From Vicia villosa (taxonomy: Eukaryota > Streptophyta > Magnoliopsida > Fabales > Fabaceae): DNA of 64,000 nt. The position numbers and the translations under genes were made by a program. The stretch lies in the NCBI RefSeq assembly GCF_029867415.1, contig NC_081186.1:12532930-12596929 (forward strand). The letters run 5' to 3'. Shown here piece after piece: positions 22,946-35,585 of the stretch. Each line of letters starts with the position of its first letter. Within the stretch, counting starts at the first letter, position 1. The notes under the pieces were generated by a model. The model did not search any database, was not told the DNA's origin, and saw only the letters and a program-made list of their open reading frames with translations.

Positions 22946-25083
22946 TTTGTTCTGGATACAATCAAGGGCGAGTTCAACAATATCAAGGTGTAAACTCAAA
23001 GATAAAAGTTTAATGAATCAAAGGATGACATACCTCAAGATCATTTCATGTATGAATGATTATGATGTGATGATAGAGTGATGTCTCATGCATGTGGGGT
23101 TAGTTCAATAATGTATATATACAAAGATAATAGTATAACCAAAGTATAAATGTACAAGGATATAAATTAACAAGTATATGTACAAGTGCACAAGAAATGA
23201 GAGATCATAGAAACAAGTTATATCAACATGGTATTGCTAAAGATCAAAAGATCAACGGATCACAAGATTAGGGTTTTCAGGGTTTATGTACACCTAAACT
23301 TAATTAATTAAAAGTTGATTAAACAAAACCCTAAGTGGATTGACTAGGGGAACATATTAATGTCTTCAAGGTGCACTATAATCTAACCCTAATGGATTCA
23401 TGAAAGTATTAAAAAGTCAATTGGTGAAGAGCATTTGAAAATATTTAAATTGAAGGCGTTTAAAGAAGTTTAAAAAAGTATCACTTTTGACTTGATTAAA
23501 GTATGATCAAATAAAAATATTTTTGGGATTTTAAAATATGGCCTAAAAATATGTCACATAAATAAAGTGTGTGCAAAAAATTAAATAAAAATGAGTTGAT
23601 TTGATTGGTTAAATCATTAATCAAAGTGGTAAAGAAAAACAATAAAATTAGTGGTAAAAAAACTAGGAATGCTGCCTAGAGGTGTTGCACCCACACCCTT
23701 GTGGTTACCAAACCCAAAGCATACCACTGAACCAACACACTAAGATTGTTAACCAAATGCACGCATAAATATATAATAAAAGAAGTGTTCTAAACTCAGT
23801 TTGAACTTCATCTTCAACCTCTAGCCCGTGGATTTTTTAGAAATCCAAAATACTAGAAAGTGTAAATATGAAAGTTGTTCAAAATTTATGCACGATTCTA
23901 GACATGTATCATTAATTAATTTATTTGAATTGTAGCCCACAAATTTCTCAAAAAACTACATGAACCTTAATTTTTCAAAATGAAATTAAATGATCTTTAC
24001 AAAGAATAAATGAACACAAGTAGAGGGTTTTTTATCCTCACATGATTCTAAACAAGATAGAATCGAGTTTTATTGAAAATGATACCTAAATGATAAAGTT
24101 GAATTATAAAAAGTCAACTTTGCAAATGGAGATTGAAGTGTGCTATAATGGACTTCCAAAAGCAAATGAATGATCTGGACAACTTCCTTGGACTTTGGTG
24201 AAGCTACTTGAATGCTCACTTCACCTTAAGCTACTCTGGATTTCTCTACTCGAATCCACTTGCAAATGGCAAAAGTGAAAATGAAGGATAATGATCAAGC
24301 TATTACATATGCAATGTGAGTGTTGCTACAACTTCTATTAGGTGTATGGGAGGTGTTTGGATGTTTGTTTGACACTTAAATTGCTTAGAGTTCAAAATGC
24401 ACAAATTTGTAGAAGTTAAAAATTTGGAGCTTTCAAGTAAGGTAGTAAAAATGAGATTTTCGGTGTGTTTGATTTCAGAGGAAAGGGCCTCTATTCATAG
24501 GCAAAATTTGTGGTTTATGGGGGGAAATCAGAGCAATTGGTGGATTCAAACTCAAGTTGTACCATTTTGCTTCTTTGTGAAGAAAGCTTGAAGTTGTGGT
24601 TTAAATATGCTTTGCCATGCTTTTTTAGACATAACATAGGGGAGCTTTTCTTCACCTTAGATGGTTGCTTGTTGGGTTTGAGATTCCTTTGTGTACAAAA
24701 TAAACATTGTAGAGGCTCAAGACTAACGTAGTGTGATTAAAGCTTATTTTCTAAAATGGCATTGGTGCCTTTAGTCTTAAAATGGTATGTTTGAATGGAT
24801 ATTGATTAAAACACTTGGACAATGGCTCAAAAGTTTATGTAATCTTCTAATTAGAGGGACATTTACAAGTAATTGGATATGTAAAACAAAGATCTTGTAG
24901 ATCTGAATGAGTTTGCAACTTGTTTCTTCATGGAAATGGACTTAAAATTCAAGAATGGGAGCCCAACTTCAACCCTTCAAAACTCCTAGCTCACAAATAC
25001 TATCATGGCTTTATGCTTGAAATGGAATGAACACTTGGTTAATGATCAAACCACTTGGGTAATAGCTCAAAAGGGTGTGTAAT
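22946..25083 (-). mobile_element. Ogre-like LTR, left part (continues at 46516-47634)
   Basis: This non-coding stretch is the left half of an LTR whose right half lies at 46516-47634. The flanks of the inserted solo LTR show continuity: both halves share the pattern 'TTGTTTCTTCATGGAAATGG ... TTCAAGAATGG' and end or begin at the GTAAT duplication. A decayed tRNA-like sequence lies near 23690-23740. The left edge is not visible; the usual Ogre-type left landmark (CAGAGTCGCCACCG) is missing, so this end is probably truncated. Confidence 0.6.
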
Positions 25084-25928
25084 TGTAACACCCCTTACTA
25101 ACCCCGAGACAATTAAATAAGTTTATTCATAGTACATGAAAATAAGGGTGCCACAATTCAAAAATAAATAAAACATCGTTCAGTTATCTCATGCATTCAC
25201 TGAGGCAATCATCATCAATTAAAAACATTTCATGTTAACACAGCGGAATCAAATCATACGGATTAAGTTTAACATCTATAAAACTTATCCTTCAAAACAT
25301 CAAAACATAACCAGAGTTATAAACCATAGACTCTAAACATCGCGTCCCCAGTGTTACAAATATCAGAGCATGACACCTGACGCTATCTAAATAACTGACT
25401 CATGAGCTAATCCTCACCGAGTCGAACATCCGCTATCCTCAATCTGAAAAATGACAACATGTAAGGGTGAGTCTCATCATAATTAACAAATGTTATAAGG
25501 CTATAAAGCAATAACACATCATAGTTGTTTCATTCACCCAATTGTTTCATAACAGACATTCAGACAAGTTTTATCATCACACAACAATCAACCAACACAT
25601 CATTAATAATTATAACACTGGAATACATCCAATCATGTTATAAAGGTATGCATATGCATGAACTGACACTATGCATGTGGTACCAACATCATCAAATGGG
25701 AATAACTCATGACCGATCCAACATCATCAAGATACGACCCTGCCAGCACAGATTCCACACAATGGGAATCATTCCCTTTACTGATCCAACACATCATCAT
25801 GGATACAACATCATCAATGAATATGAATAAATGCAAACATACATGAACATACTTATACCATCGTCAAGTCTAATGAGTAACATCATCAAATACTCATTTC
25901 ATCATAATCATCATCATCACCAAGCATG

Positions 25929-25966
<38 letters not shown>

Positions 25967-26263
25967 TCATCCAATCACAATCACATCATTAATCAACAAA
26001 TAGATTATTTCACAAGGTTCGTTTAGCACGAAACGGCACACCAAACGGACCAACGGTTCAAAATTTATACTTCTTTAAACTTTTTCAAAAATGGTCTATC
26101 ACTAACAACACTCGGGGCCAACCTTGGTTCGCGGCACGAACTGAGCGTCTCAAAACTCCTTGGCCCTCTGCCAAGCACTTCGCGGCGCAAACATGTGCTC
26201 GCAGCGTGAAACGAGAAAAGGAGTACACCTTTGCGGTACAACAATGTGCTCGCGGCGCATACT
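25084..26263 (+). mobile_element. Chromovirus-like solo LTR, left part
   Basis: The LTR begins TGTAACACCCCTTACTAACC at 25084 after the pentamer GTAAT (25079-25083). The matching end GGGATGTTACA is at 46515, followed by GTAAT (46516-46520). No internal region is found, so it is a solo LTR, split by the Ogre-like LTR beginning near 26264. It includes a (TA)n run at 25933-25963 and GCGGCGCGAAC-like repeats near 26120-26260. The right edge of this part is approximate. Confidence 0.8.
25933..25963. repeat. (TA)n microsatellite
   Basis: A 31-base uninterrupted TA run inside the chromovirus-like LTR. Confidence 0.9.
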
Positions 26264-26675
26264 TGTAATACGGAGGGAGAACTGACTTTATTAAAATGTT
26301 GCGGAGAGCAAGAGTCTCCACCGACTTTTATTTTATCCAATAAGAAAGGTTAAAAGAACAGAAAAAGGCCTTTTAAAGATTTTGAGTTCAGGGGGTAGGT
26401 TATACAAAGGGAAGTAGACACCCTTTGCGTCCATGGTTTTCCATGGGCTCTTAATTGCTTAGCTCACTTTGTTTTCAAAATGTTTGAATTGTTTGAAAAG
26501 TGGGGTGTGAATAGAAATTTGTATAAGAACTTTAGCTTGTAAACAAGCGTAGTCTTTTTGAATTTGATTTTTGAAAAGAAGTGGGAAAATATTTTGATTT
26601 GAATTTGAATTTGAAAAAGAGCAAGCAATTAATAGCAACTACCCGTAAATTAAAAAATGTTCTTTTAGCTTTTCA

Positions 26676-27331
26676 GGGCTATCCATACCATAGGAGGGTA
26701 GGAAGTCCTTTTATTGGATGTTGAAGGGTCATCGAGAATTATCGTTCGCCATAAAATTGTCCCTGCCATAAAGAGGGCAGGTAGTCTAAGGGAAGGATAT
26801 AATAGTCATTTAATTTTTAGGCAACAGGCGAGGATACCTTAGCAATTGGGACAATCATCATGTTTTACCGAGGCAGCTTCGAGGGACAAAATTGATGATA
26901 TCATTGAATAAGGCAACCTTTGCTTTAGGTATCCTCAGAATCGAGGGACTTGACTATTTTTAGTATAATTAGAGGCAACAGGCAACAGATAATAAGGCAA
27001 CAAGGGCTATCCATACCATAGGAGGGTAGGAAGTCCTTTTATTGGATGTTGAAGGGTCATCGAGAATTATCGTTCGCCATAAAATTGTCCCTGCCATAAA
27101 GAGGGCAGGTAGTCTAAGGGAAGGATATAATAGTCATTTAACATTTTGGGAACATGCGAGGATACCTTAGCAATTGGGACAATCATCATGTTTTACCGAG
27201 GCAGCTTCAAGGGACAAAATTGATGATATCACTGAATAAGGCAACCTTTGCTTTAGGTATCCTCGGAATCGAGGGACTTGACTATTTTTAGTATAATTAG
27301 AGGCAACAGGCAACAGATAATAAGGCAACAA
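26676..27331. repeat. 328-bp tandem duplication inside the Ogre-like LTR
   Basis: GGGCTATCCATACCATAGGA starts at 26676 and again at 27004, and both copies end with AACAGATAATAAGGCAACAA. The two units are nearly identical by eye over their full length. No coding function is visible. Confidence 0.9.
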
Positions 27332-28340
27332 GGCAGCAAGAGAGGTTACCTTAAAGATGCGTGGGTGCACAATCATGTGATTCAAATCAGTTATATTATC
27401 TTGTAACTAGTTATCCAAATTCAATTAACAGGCTTGCACTCCCTAGGATTACTAACCACGCAGTTTAAAAATGCAGAAATTAAAGGCAGAAAAATAAAAT
27501 TCCTACGCTATTACAATAAACATCTGCGGGGAAGGGGAAATAAAGACAGAAAATAAGAGGGAACAATAATTAGTAAAAAGCCTTGAGTGCCTTGATCTTC
27601 CTCGAACCCTCAATCAATTTTGAAAATTAAAAGGAAAATAATAGGGGTGAGTGTAGGAGAGATTCATTGACTATTTGAAGTAAACCCTATTTTGGGCAAA
27701 AATAAAATGATATTAAATTAAATATAAATTGGAGACATAGCTTTTCGATCTGGTATGGCGCGTGTCTGAAGGATCTTGGTTAATCCTGAAAATTTGGCAC
27801 AAAGAAGAGGAATGTCAGTGCATTAAAGACCTCAACAATTATAACGTGACAGATCAAAAATTAAAATGGTAATAATTTAGGCAAACAAAAAGGCAAGGCA
27901 AAAGGCAAACCCTGAATGGGACAAAAGTTAATCAGATTAATAGAATAAATAAAGGCCAGGCAAACCGTATAAGGCAAATAAAATGATTTTTATTGTTCAA
28001 AAACAATTATTGATAAAATTATGAAAAAGTCGAGTTTTCGACTAAAAAAATAAATAATGATCAAAATATAACATTACTTAGTTACTGTAAATTTTTAAAA
28101 TAATTAATGAATTAAAGAAAAGAAAATATAATATTTTAAAAAAGAAAAGAAGTTTAAAAAACTTAACTCTGGATCTAGTGTGCTGAGGTTTTGATGGTGC
28201 ATGGTGGTATTGCAGATTCTGGGGCGTCGGATCACCATCAGGGTTGATCAAAGGGCATGGAAACGAAGGCGCGTGATGCCTTTTCCTGGGTATGCTCCAC
28301 TGGATCTGAAAATCTTGCAAGTGGTAAAAATAATAGTCTT

Positions 28341-28405
28341 AGGCAGGGTTCGAACCCAAGCCTTATTACCTGCAAACGGAGCCCTTAGCCAATTGCGCTG
28401 TGAAC
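28341..28405 (-). other. tRNA-like segment with A-box and B-box motifs in the LTR
   Basis: On the minus strand TTGGCTAAGGGC (plus 28381-28392) resembles a pol III A box, and GGGTTCGAACCC (plus 28346-28357) matches the B box and a tRNA T-loop. Spacing is close to that of tRNA genes. I see no acceptor stem closing around it, so it is not called a tRNA gene. It could be a tRNA-derived (SINE-like) remnant captured by the LTR. Confidence 0.5.
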
Positions 28406-28749
28406 AATTAGTCAGCATATAAGCGTAAAACAAATAACATATACGAAAAACAAGAGTATAAGTGGAAAATTCAAAATTGATGTCAAGCTGGGGCCCAGAT
28501 TAATTGCGTGAACCAATATAATTTGGAGAGAGGTGGAAGCTTTATTGACCGACCAATCCCGTTCGTGCGTGCAGTCAATGATCCTGGTATGTTTAAACGT
28601 ACCAATCAGAATGAGGTATATTTCCACGCAAGTCTTCGCTAGAGTCAACAGAAAATCAGAGACGTCGGAGTCAAACTCCGGTCGTCTTCTCCGATGACTC
28701 CAAGACTCAAACCTGAAAAAAATCGTACAATCGAAACAAAAGAGAGACC

Positions 28750-31700
28750 TGTCGCTACCGCGAAAAATGGATCAGAGTCGCCACTAATATATTCATCCCA
28801 TCGCGGGAAAGGAATATCATAAACCTAACTCAAAACAAGAACAAGGTCTTTTGACCAGAGAACAGGGCACGGGAGTCGGTTACGCAAGGGGAAGGTGCTA
28901 GCACCCCTCACGCCCATCGTACTCGATGGTATCCACCTATGTTTGTTTCTATCGAAAGGGTGTATCTATCACTAATGCAATGCTTGATTAAACCTAAAGT
29001 TTTTTAATAATTATTATGCTCGCTAGAGTTGCCTCTATGCCTACGTATCCTCTTAAGAAGAATCAGAGTGCCGTAGTTCTGCTCCATAGTTTCCATTTGT
29101 TTTGTGTTTTTTAGTTGAACAGCGGTTAAGGTCGCAATCCACGATGCTCGACCTTTGGAGAATTATACGCCTAATTTTGGAAAGGACTTAACTTGTTCTT
29201 AGGTGCCTAACAAGGCAAAAGAATGAACTTGGGTTTGTGTTTTTTATGTAACTACATGATGAACAAAACCCAATACAAGGTTTCACACCACTTCGTCACT
29301 TTGTTTTAATTCGAGCCTTTATTAAGTGTTTTAAGTATTTTTGGTTGAGTGCTTTTTAAGGGAATTTACTTTGCTATTTGAATCACATAAAAATGTATAA
29401 TGATCGTGAAGCAGATTAGGGAATGAATCCCACTCACTTCTATCCCATTATATAATGTTCAAGAAACAGATTAGGGAATGAATCCCACTCATTTCTATCC
29501 CATTAATTAATGTTCGAGAAACAGATTAGGGAATGAATCTCACTCATTTCTCTCCCATTAAGTAGTGACCGAGAAACAGATTAGGGAATGAATCCCACTC
29601 ATTTCTATGCCACTAAGTGATTGAGAAACAGATTAGGGAATGAATCCCACTCATTTCTCTATCGCTTTCTTAATGTGATTCGCATCTTTATTTGTTAATG
29701 TTTTAATGTTGAAAAGAAAAAGAATGGAAGAGGGGAGACTAACCTATTTTCTAGCCTAATTGTTATTCTAATATAAGTCTAAAGTTAACAAGGTGACTAA
29801 AATCTAAAAGGAGCATTAAAATAGTATTAACAAAGTAGGCCAAAAATGTGGCCAAAGTCACACAACAAAATCATACCAAAAAAACATACAAAAATTAACA
29901 GGTAAATGATACAAAAGAATAAAAGAAACAATTCAAGCATTAATACAAAGTTAACCTAAAAAATACTACTATTTTTATGAGTTTTTTAATGTGTAAAATA
30001 TCCAATCAAAGGGACTAAAATTTAATTCCTAAAAATGATCTAATATCTAACAAGGAAATTTTTCTATTGATTTTATTTTTCATCTAGAAAATAAGAAAAA
30101 TGTAAAAATTTAGAGTTTAAACAAGAGAAATAGTGAATCAGGGGGTGAAATTGAAATTGGGCGCAGGCCCATCAGAATGAGGCCCAAGGTGGCCCTTTTT
30201 TGTTGTTCAGTTTTCTACTAACACACACACACACAAAAAAAAGTATGATGGGGCTTAGGGGGTATAGATTGCAATTTTGTAAACAAAGCCCAGCAACACT
30301 CAACCCAACTCAATTATTCAGATTTTATTCCATTTTTTATTATTCAAATTTATCATCATAATTTCTAATCAATGACCAATTAATCACATCACTAATCAAC
30401 TTAATCACACTAATCTTATGCCAGTTTAATATGTTAATGAAATGCTAATACATTAAAATTGAATAAATGATAATTTAAATAAATAATAATTGAAATAGGA
30501 ATTAGGGTAAAGTTATGTGGCTATTGGACTTACACGAGAACGAGAAATTTGTTTCCTTAGACCTCTCTCCTTTCTCCTCTCTACGACGGCGGCTCTCCTT
30601 CGACCGCTCCATCTCCGACGGAGCCTAAACCAACACCACAAACACGCAGCTCTCTGAAAGCTATCATCACTCTCAATCTCAATTTCGGTGCATCCACTTC
30701 GATCTCTCGTCTTTATTGATCTTTGATTTCGTTTGATTCCTTCTTTGTCTTCTCTTTTGAATCGTGATATTCCCGTTATCGCAGATGATGAGGATACGAT
30801 GAAGATGAAGCGTTGTTGTTGAAGATTGTATGAAGCGGTTGTGACGCGATGATGAATCGTGATGATGAAGATTGAGCGACGAAGAACGATTCTTGGCGAT
30901 TGAAGAAGAACTCCGATGGAGATTTTGCGGTGAGTTTTCTTGTTGCAATTTTATGTTACGTCCTGAATCTGTTTCTTCTGTTATTTCTGTGAATTTGGCG
31001 TGGTGAGGAAGGTTGGTTGAAGAGTGGTGATGATGATGAATGAAAGTGCAGAGAGAAGTATGTGATGAACGATGATGATGGAGTCTCAGAATGAGAGGGA
31101 GAGATAGAGGTTGAATGAGGAAGATGAATGATGAAGAGTGAAGGATGATGGAAGAAGAAGGTGGAAGAAGGGAGCAAGATGAATGTTGAAGTATGAAGGT
31201 GGAGGAAAATGGCGTGAGAAGGAGATGAAAGAAGTGAAGAGTGAGTTATATAGAGGAGAGGGATCTGAATTCAGTTAGAGAGAAGAGATTAGAGCCTTAG
31301 GATTGAGAAAATTTGTTATGAGATGGAGGGTAGAGATTGATTCAGTTAGGAGTTAGTTATGAAATCTAGAAGGTAGTGTTAGAAGCAGTTAGTTACAAAC
31401 TGTTAGAAATTGTTAGTAGGTTTTGAAACGGTTATAGAATATGCTGAGCTGGCAGGTGAATTCAACTTTTCTGTTATGTCAGTTTTAATTTGTAACTGGT
31501 GTTTGAAAAATGGTTGCAGCAGGTCTGTATATGACATTAATGATGGACTATTTCAGGCTTGGCTTGATACCTGACTGAACATAGATAACACTGTGAGATA
31601 CTAATCTGAAGCAGGTTTCTTTTCTTTGCAGGTTCACACATCAAGTTATATGTAAGCCATTTGGTGTAGGCATAGCAAGGTAAGTATTAAGTGAAATGGT

Positions 31701-33370
31701 TTAAATCAGTTTGTAAAGGTTGTGAATCACTTAGCTTGAAACGTCCGACTCGGTTTAGTCTTGGATCAGCGTTGAGCATATGCGGACTTGGGGTATTGGT
31801 TTTATTCTGAACTGATGGGATTAGGTATTATGTGCAGGTGCATAGTGAGCAATATGGTGAGGAGTGACGTCGAATCAATGTCGTTACGTTATCAGAATGA
31901 GCTGAACCAGAGTAAAGGCAAAAGGGGAATGGTTTTAGTCTGAATACAGTGGTAGTTCCTACTTCTGTCCAACTTGAGGTATGACTTTGGATTTTCTTTG
32001 AATACATACAATATATGGCAACTTGTATTTAGAACTGTACCCGTATAGGCTGAATGACGTAACTGTTAGATCGGTTTGGGTTCTGTTATGAATTTGTTAG
32101 AAACTTGTTAGAGGTTAGTTATATGTAGTTACAAATTGGTTTTTTTGAAGGGCTGAGTTAGTTAATTCTTGGTTGAAGTTAGGTTATTGATGAACTACTT
32201 TCAACTGGTTTTTTACTTTTGTGGTTATTATTTTTGGTTTTGTAATGCAGGCAGCAAGTTGGTTTAAAGAATTGAATTTTGTGGGGCTGCTATGTGTCTG
32301 CATTGTCTGAACTGATGTGCCCTTTTGTATGATGCAGGTGGATTGAACATGAGCTTGAAAGCTTGAAGAAGTGTGGTGTTGTTCAAGAAAAAACATGGTG
32401 ACTTGAAGTTAAGGTGTGAAAGCTATGAAGTTGATGAAGAATAAAATTAGCATGAAGAAGATTCCATGGAGGCTTGCTTGTCTTTCTTTTTGTGATGATA
32501 GGGATGTACTAATTCTCATAGTTTATGTTGAATTCATGATGTGGAATGTATGTAATTGGGATTTGTAATAGGGTTTGAACTTTGATGTAATATGAGATGG
32601 GTGTTTGAACTAGTAACGGTTTATGATATTTATGTAAACATTTTCATGGTTTCTGTTGGACTAACTCATGAAGGCCTCCACATGCTTTATTTTATGAATG
32701 GAAAGTTTGGATTGAACTTCTTTTATAATGTATATTTGGACTTTTTGTTGAATGAAGCTTAGCTCATAATTAGAAACCCCCTTGAGTTTCATTCATATCT
32801 CTGTGCATCAAATAGAGTTTGTAGCTTAGTCCTTGAATGTATGTATCCCCCACTTGATGTTAGAGGTTGTTTTCTTTTCATGCATCAATGAGCACCATTC
32901 TCTAACGTGATCACGATCCACATGAGTCATAATGAGATCTTATCCAAGGACCATTTAGTTACAACATAGGTCCAAAGGTTTCAAGACACACAACGAACCA
33001 TCTTTCGACTTAAAATTATCAGAATTAACACCTTGATCACCACCGCGATGAATATAACCATGAGGAATGAACACGGTTCATGAGCACTAGATATCTAGGG
33101 AAATAAACCCTAAAAATGGAGACCAAGCTTGAGATGATTCTTAAGATAATCATGAAACCAAACCCTGCTTCATTAGGATCCTCAGTCGAAATATTTCCAA
33201 ATTCAAGCAAGCACAAGGTATTAAAGCCCTTAATTCCAATAATCCTTGATCCCAATGCCAATTTTGTTGTTTTATGATGCGTGTTACGTTAATGACCTAA
33301 TGGAGGTATGTAAATGAAATGCAAAGTTTAAGCCAGTTATAAATATGTGGGCAAATTTTGGGGTGCAAGA
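28750..33370 (-). repeat. 3' LTR (left copy) of the 15.6-kb element
   Basis: This copy is 4621 bp and runs from TGTCGCTACCGCG to GGGGTGCAAGA (final CA changed to GA). It is nearly identical to the right copy at 39794-44362; for example 31261-31320 differs at three positions and a following stretch of about 240 bp at one. It has five copies of the CAGATTAGGGAATGAATC unit. Short open frames in it recur at the same place in the other LTR and carry no recognisable domain. Confidence 0.92.
29412..29660. repeat. Tandem repeat in the left LTR, five units of about 52-55 bp
   Basis: CAGATTAGGGAATGAATC recurs five times with variable spacers (CCACTCATTTCTATCCCATTAA and similar). The right LTR has four units. 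Confidence 0.92.
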
Positions 33371-33659
33371 GCTGCCCCTTTTTAATCGTCTTAAACCTGA
33401 AGGTGAGATTGGCGTTAGCCCTTCGAACATTCGAGGTAGAAGAAGATTAAATACCAAAGTACCAAAAAATTTGCGCCCCAGGTGACGGATGGTTGTATTA
33501 TATCTTTTTCTTCTTTTTTTTTGGCTGCCTCCACTTAACAAGCTTCGGCAAGTAACAATATGATATTCGCATGACACTTTTTTTTTGTACATGACAAACG
33601 TCCACAACACGATGGTTGGGACACTCACGACTCGAAGTCGGAAACTTAGAACTCATAAC

Positions 33660-34115
33660 TCAAAGATTGAAAGACTCACGACTCGAGGTCGGAAACCCAA
33701 AACTCACAACTCAACGGTTGGAATCTCAGAACTCTCAAATTAACAGTTGGAAAACTCACGACTAAAAGTCAGAAACTCACGACTCGAGGTCGGAAAACAA
33801 AGGACTCACAACTTAACGGTTGGAATCTTCACGACAAAAGGTCGGAAACTCACGACTCGAGGTCGGAAAACAAAGGACTCACAACTCAACGGTTGGAATC
33901 TTCACGACAAAAAGTCGGAAACTCATGACTCGAGGTCGGAAAACAAAGGACTCACAACTCAACGGTTGGAATCTCCACGACAAAAGGTCGGAAATCACGA
34001 CTCGAGGTCAGAAAACAAAGGACTCACAACTCAACGGTTGGAATCTTCACGACAAAAAGTCGGAAACTCACGACTCGAGGTCGGAAAACAAAGCATTCAC
34101 AACTTGAGGTTTGGA
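33660..34115. repeat. 73-bp tandem array in the internal region
   Basis: GACTCGAGGTCGG recurs at 33781, 33854, 33927, 33999 and 34072, that is every 72-73 bases, with a degenerate copy upstream. Each unit also contains ACTCACAACTCAACGGTTGG and CACGACAAAA-GTCGGAAA. Confidence 0.92.
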
Positions 34116-35409
34116 AAACTCATTAGATCTGAAGGGGCATGCCGATAACCACCAGACTTGAACGGGGAGGACTAATCAATACTAGACCTGACCGAAGGAT
34201 GTCCATAATCACGGGACTTGAAAGGGATGCCAATAATCATTGGACTTGACCGAAGAGGACCAGCAATGGCTAGATCTATTGGGGATGTTGTCAAACACTG
34301 GGTTTGAAAGCGATGCCAATAAACATTGGTCTTGACTGAAAGAAGACTAGTAACGACTAGACTTAAATAGGGAGGCCAATAAACTTTGGAATTTCAAGAT
34401 GGAATCGATGCTTACGGAGCATATGAATTACATGAATCCCTCAGGCCAAAAGACGGGGTGTAATTCCTTCAAGGGTGGCAATCATTCGAATTTCCACACA
34501 CATAGTATAGATTTCAAATGATTGAAAAATGAGATGGGTTGAATGCCCACCCTCATTCACACTCTATTATGCACGCGTCATGCAGGAAAATAACCAAGGT
34601 AAACTCGCAATAAGCAAGAGATTTCCCTTATGCAAAAGGCAGTAAGGGGACTCACAAAAGGTAAGTACAAAGAGAGAAAACTGGTGACGACCAGTCTCTA
34701 CTAGATGATGCCAGTAAACACTAGACTTTGAAAGAGGTATTGTTACTTGGGGCATAAGAACTACATGGTTCCCTCAGGCCAAAAGGCGGGGTGTAATTCT
34801 ACAAGAGTGACAATCATTCGGATTGCCACACACAAAGTATGGGTTATCCAAACGATTGAGCTTAGCAAACGGGAAATAACCATAGATACAATGATCTTGA
34901 TGAAGAATGACTCTGTATCTAATCCACACTGGAGAGAGAAAGTGAGACTTCTTCTGGGGATATATTATTTTGTGCCTTTGGAGCACAAACAAACTTGGCT
35001 TATGCATTGATGCATGTTTGATTTTTCCATGGCGTAATGCTCCATATTCATGGAAATGCTACGCTTTTTGTAGATGTAATGTGAATGCAATGATTACTAT
35101 ATGCAGAGATAACGAGGGCCCTTTAGAGAATATTCCATTGACTTGTCGATCGAGCTTCCTCTTTGACCTCGGGAGAGGTAAACACCAGGGAGAATCCCCT
35201 TAGTGTTAAGAACTATGTGGGGATAGATCTTGAAATTTTGGCATTAACTTGCAAGATATACTTCTTTGTTGACTTGAAGAATGACTTCTGACTTCTCACC
35301 ATGTGACATTGCTTGGAGGATTTTTGACATGAGGAGATTCCCTCGATTCACCATTTTGGGATGAGAAATCCGGATAAGGAGCTCTTTATGGGATGAGTGG
35401 AACAACTCC

Positions 35410-35585
35410 TAGGAGAAATAAACTCCTATACTCGGGGAGAGAACATATTTCCAGGAGAAATAAACTCCTATGCTCTGGGAGAGACTTTTCAAGGAGAAAT
35501 AAACTCCTATGCTTGGGAAATGAATCAAACTCTTAGGAGAAATAAACTCCTATGCTTGGGGAGAGAGTAACTTGCAGGAGAAAAG
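35410..35585. repeat. Tandem array with AGGAGAAATAAACTCCTA units
   Basis: Four units each contain AGGAGAAATAAACTCCTA, a short inverted repeat (AGGAG/CTCCT), followed by a variable GCTTGGGGAGAGA spacer. Confidence 0.85.

Larger units (their letters stand above)
26264..28744 (-). mobile_element. Second Ogre-like LTR, left part (continues at 44368-45835)
   Basis: The left end carries the Ogre landmarks GAGTCTCCACCGACTTTTATTT and GGGGGTAGGTTATACAAAGGG near 26397. These closely parallel 17411-17530 in the solo LTR at 17307-21288. The part stops at the AGACC duplication of the nested 15.6-kb element. It contains a 328-bp tandem duplication and a tRNA-like segment. The left edge against the chromovirus-like LTR could not be fixed to the base. 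Confidence 0.75.

Noticed and set aside
28341..28405. Possible functional tRNA gene on the minus strand
   Set aside because: A-box and B-box motifs are present, but no closing acceptor stem or plausible anticodon arm can be formed; it is kept only as a tRNA-like remnant.
29412..29660. Regularly spaced repeats that look like a CRISPR array
   Set aside because: The units are tandem repeats with similar spacers in a plant LTR, and are also present in the partner LTR. No cas gene occurs and the host is eukaryotic.
30679..31177. Minus-strand frames of 89 and 73 codons, repeated at 41672-42170
   Set aside because: The repetition only reflects that the two LTRs are copies. Composition is low-complexity (Ser/His-rich) and no domain is recognisable.
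33747..34148. A 133-codon plus-strand frame with internal repeats (possible repeat protein)
   Set aside because: It runs through the 73-bp tandem array of a non-coding retroelement region. The unit is not a multiple of three, the frame is on the antisense strand of the element, and no start context or homology is visible.
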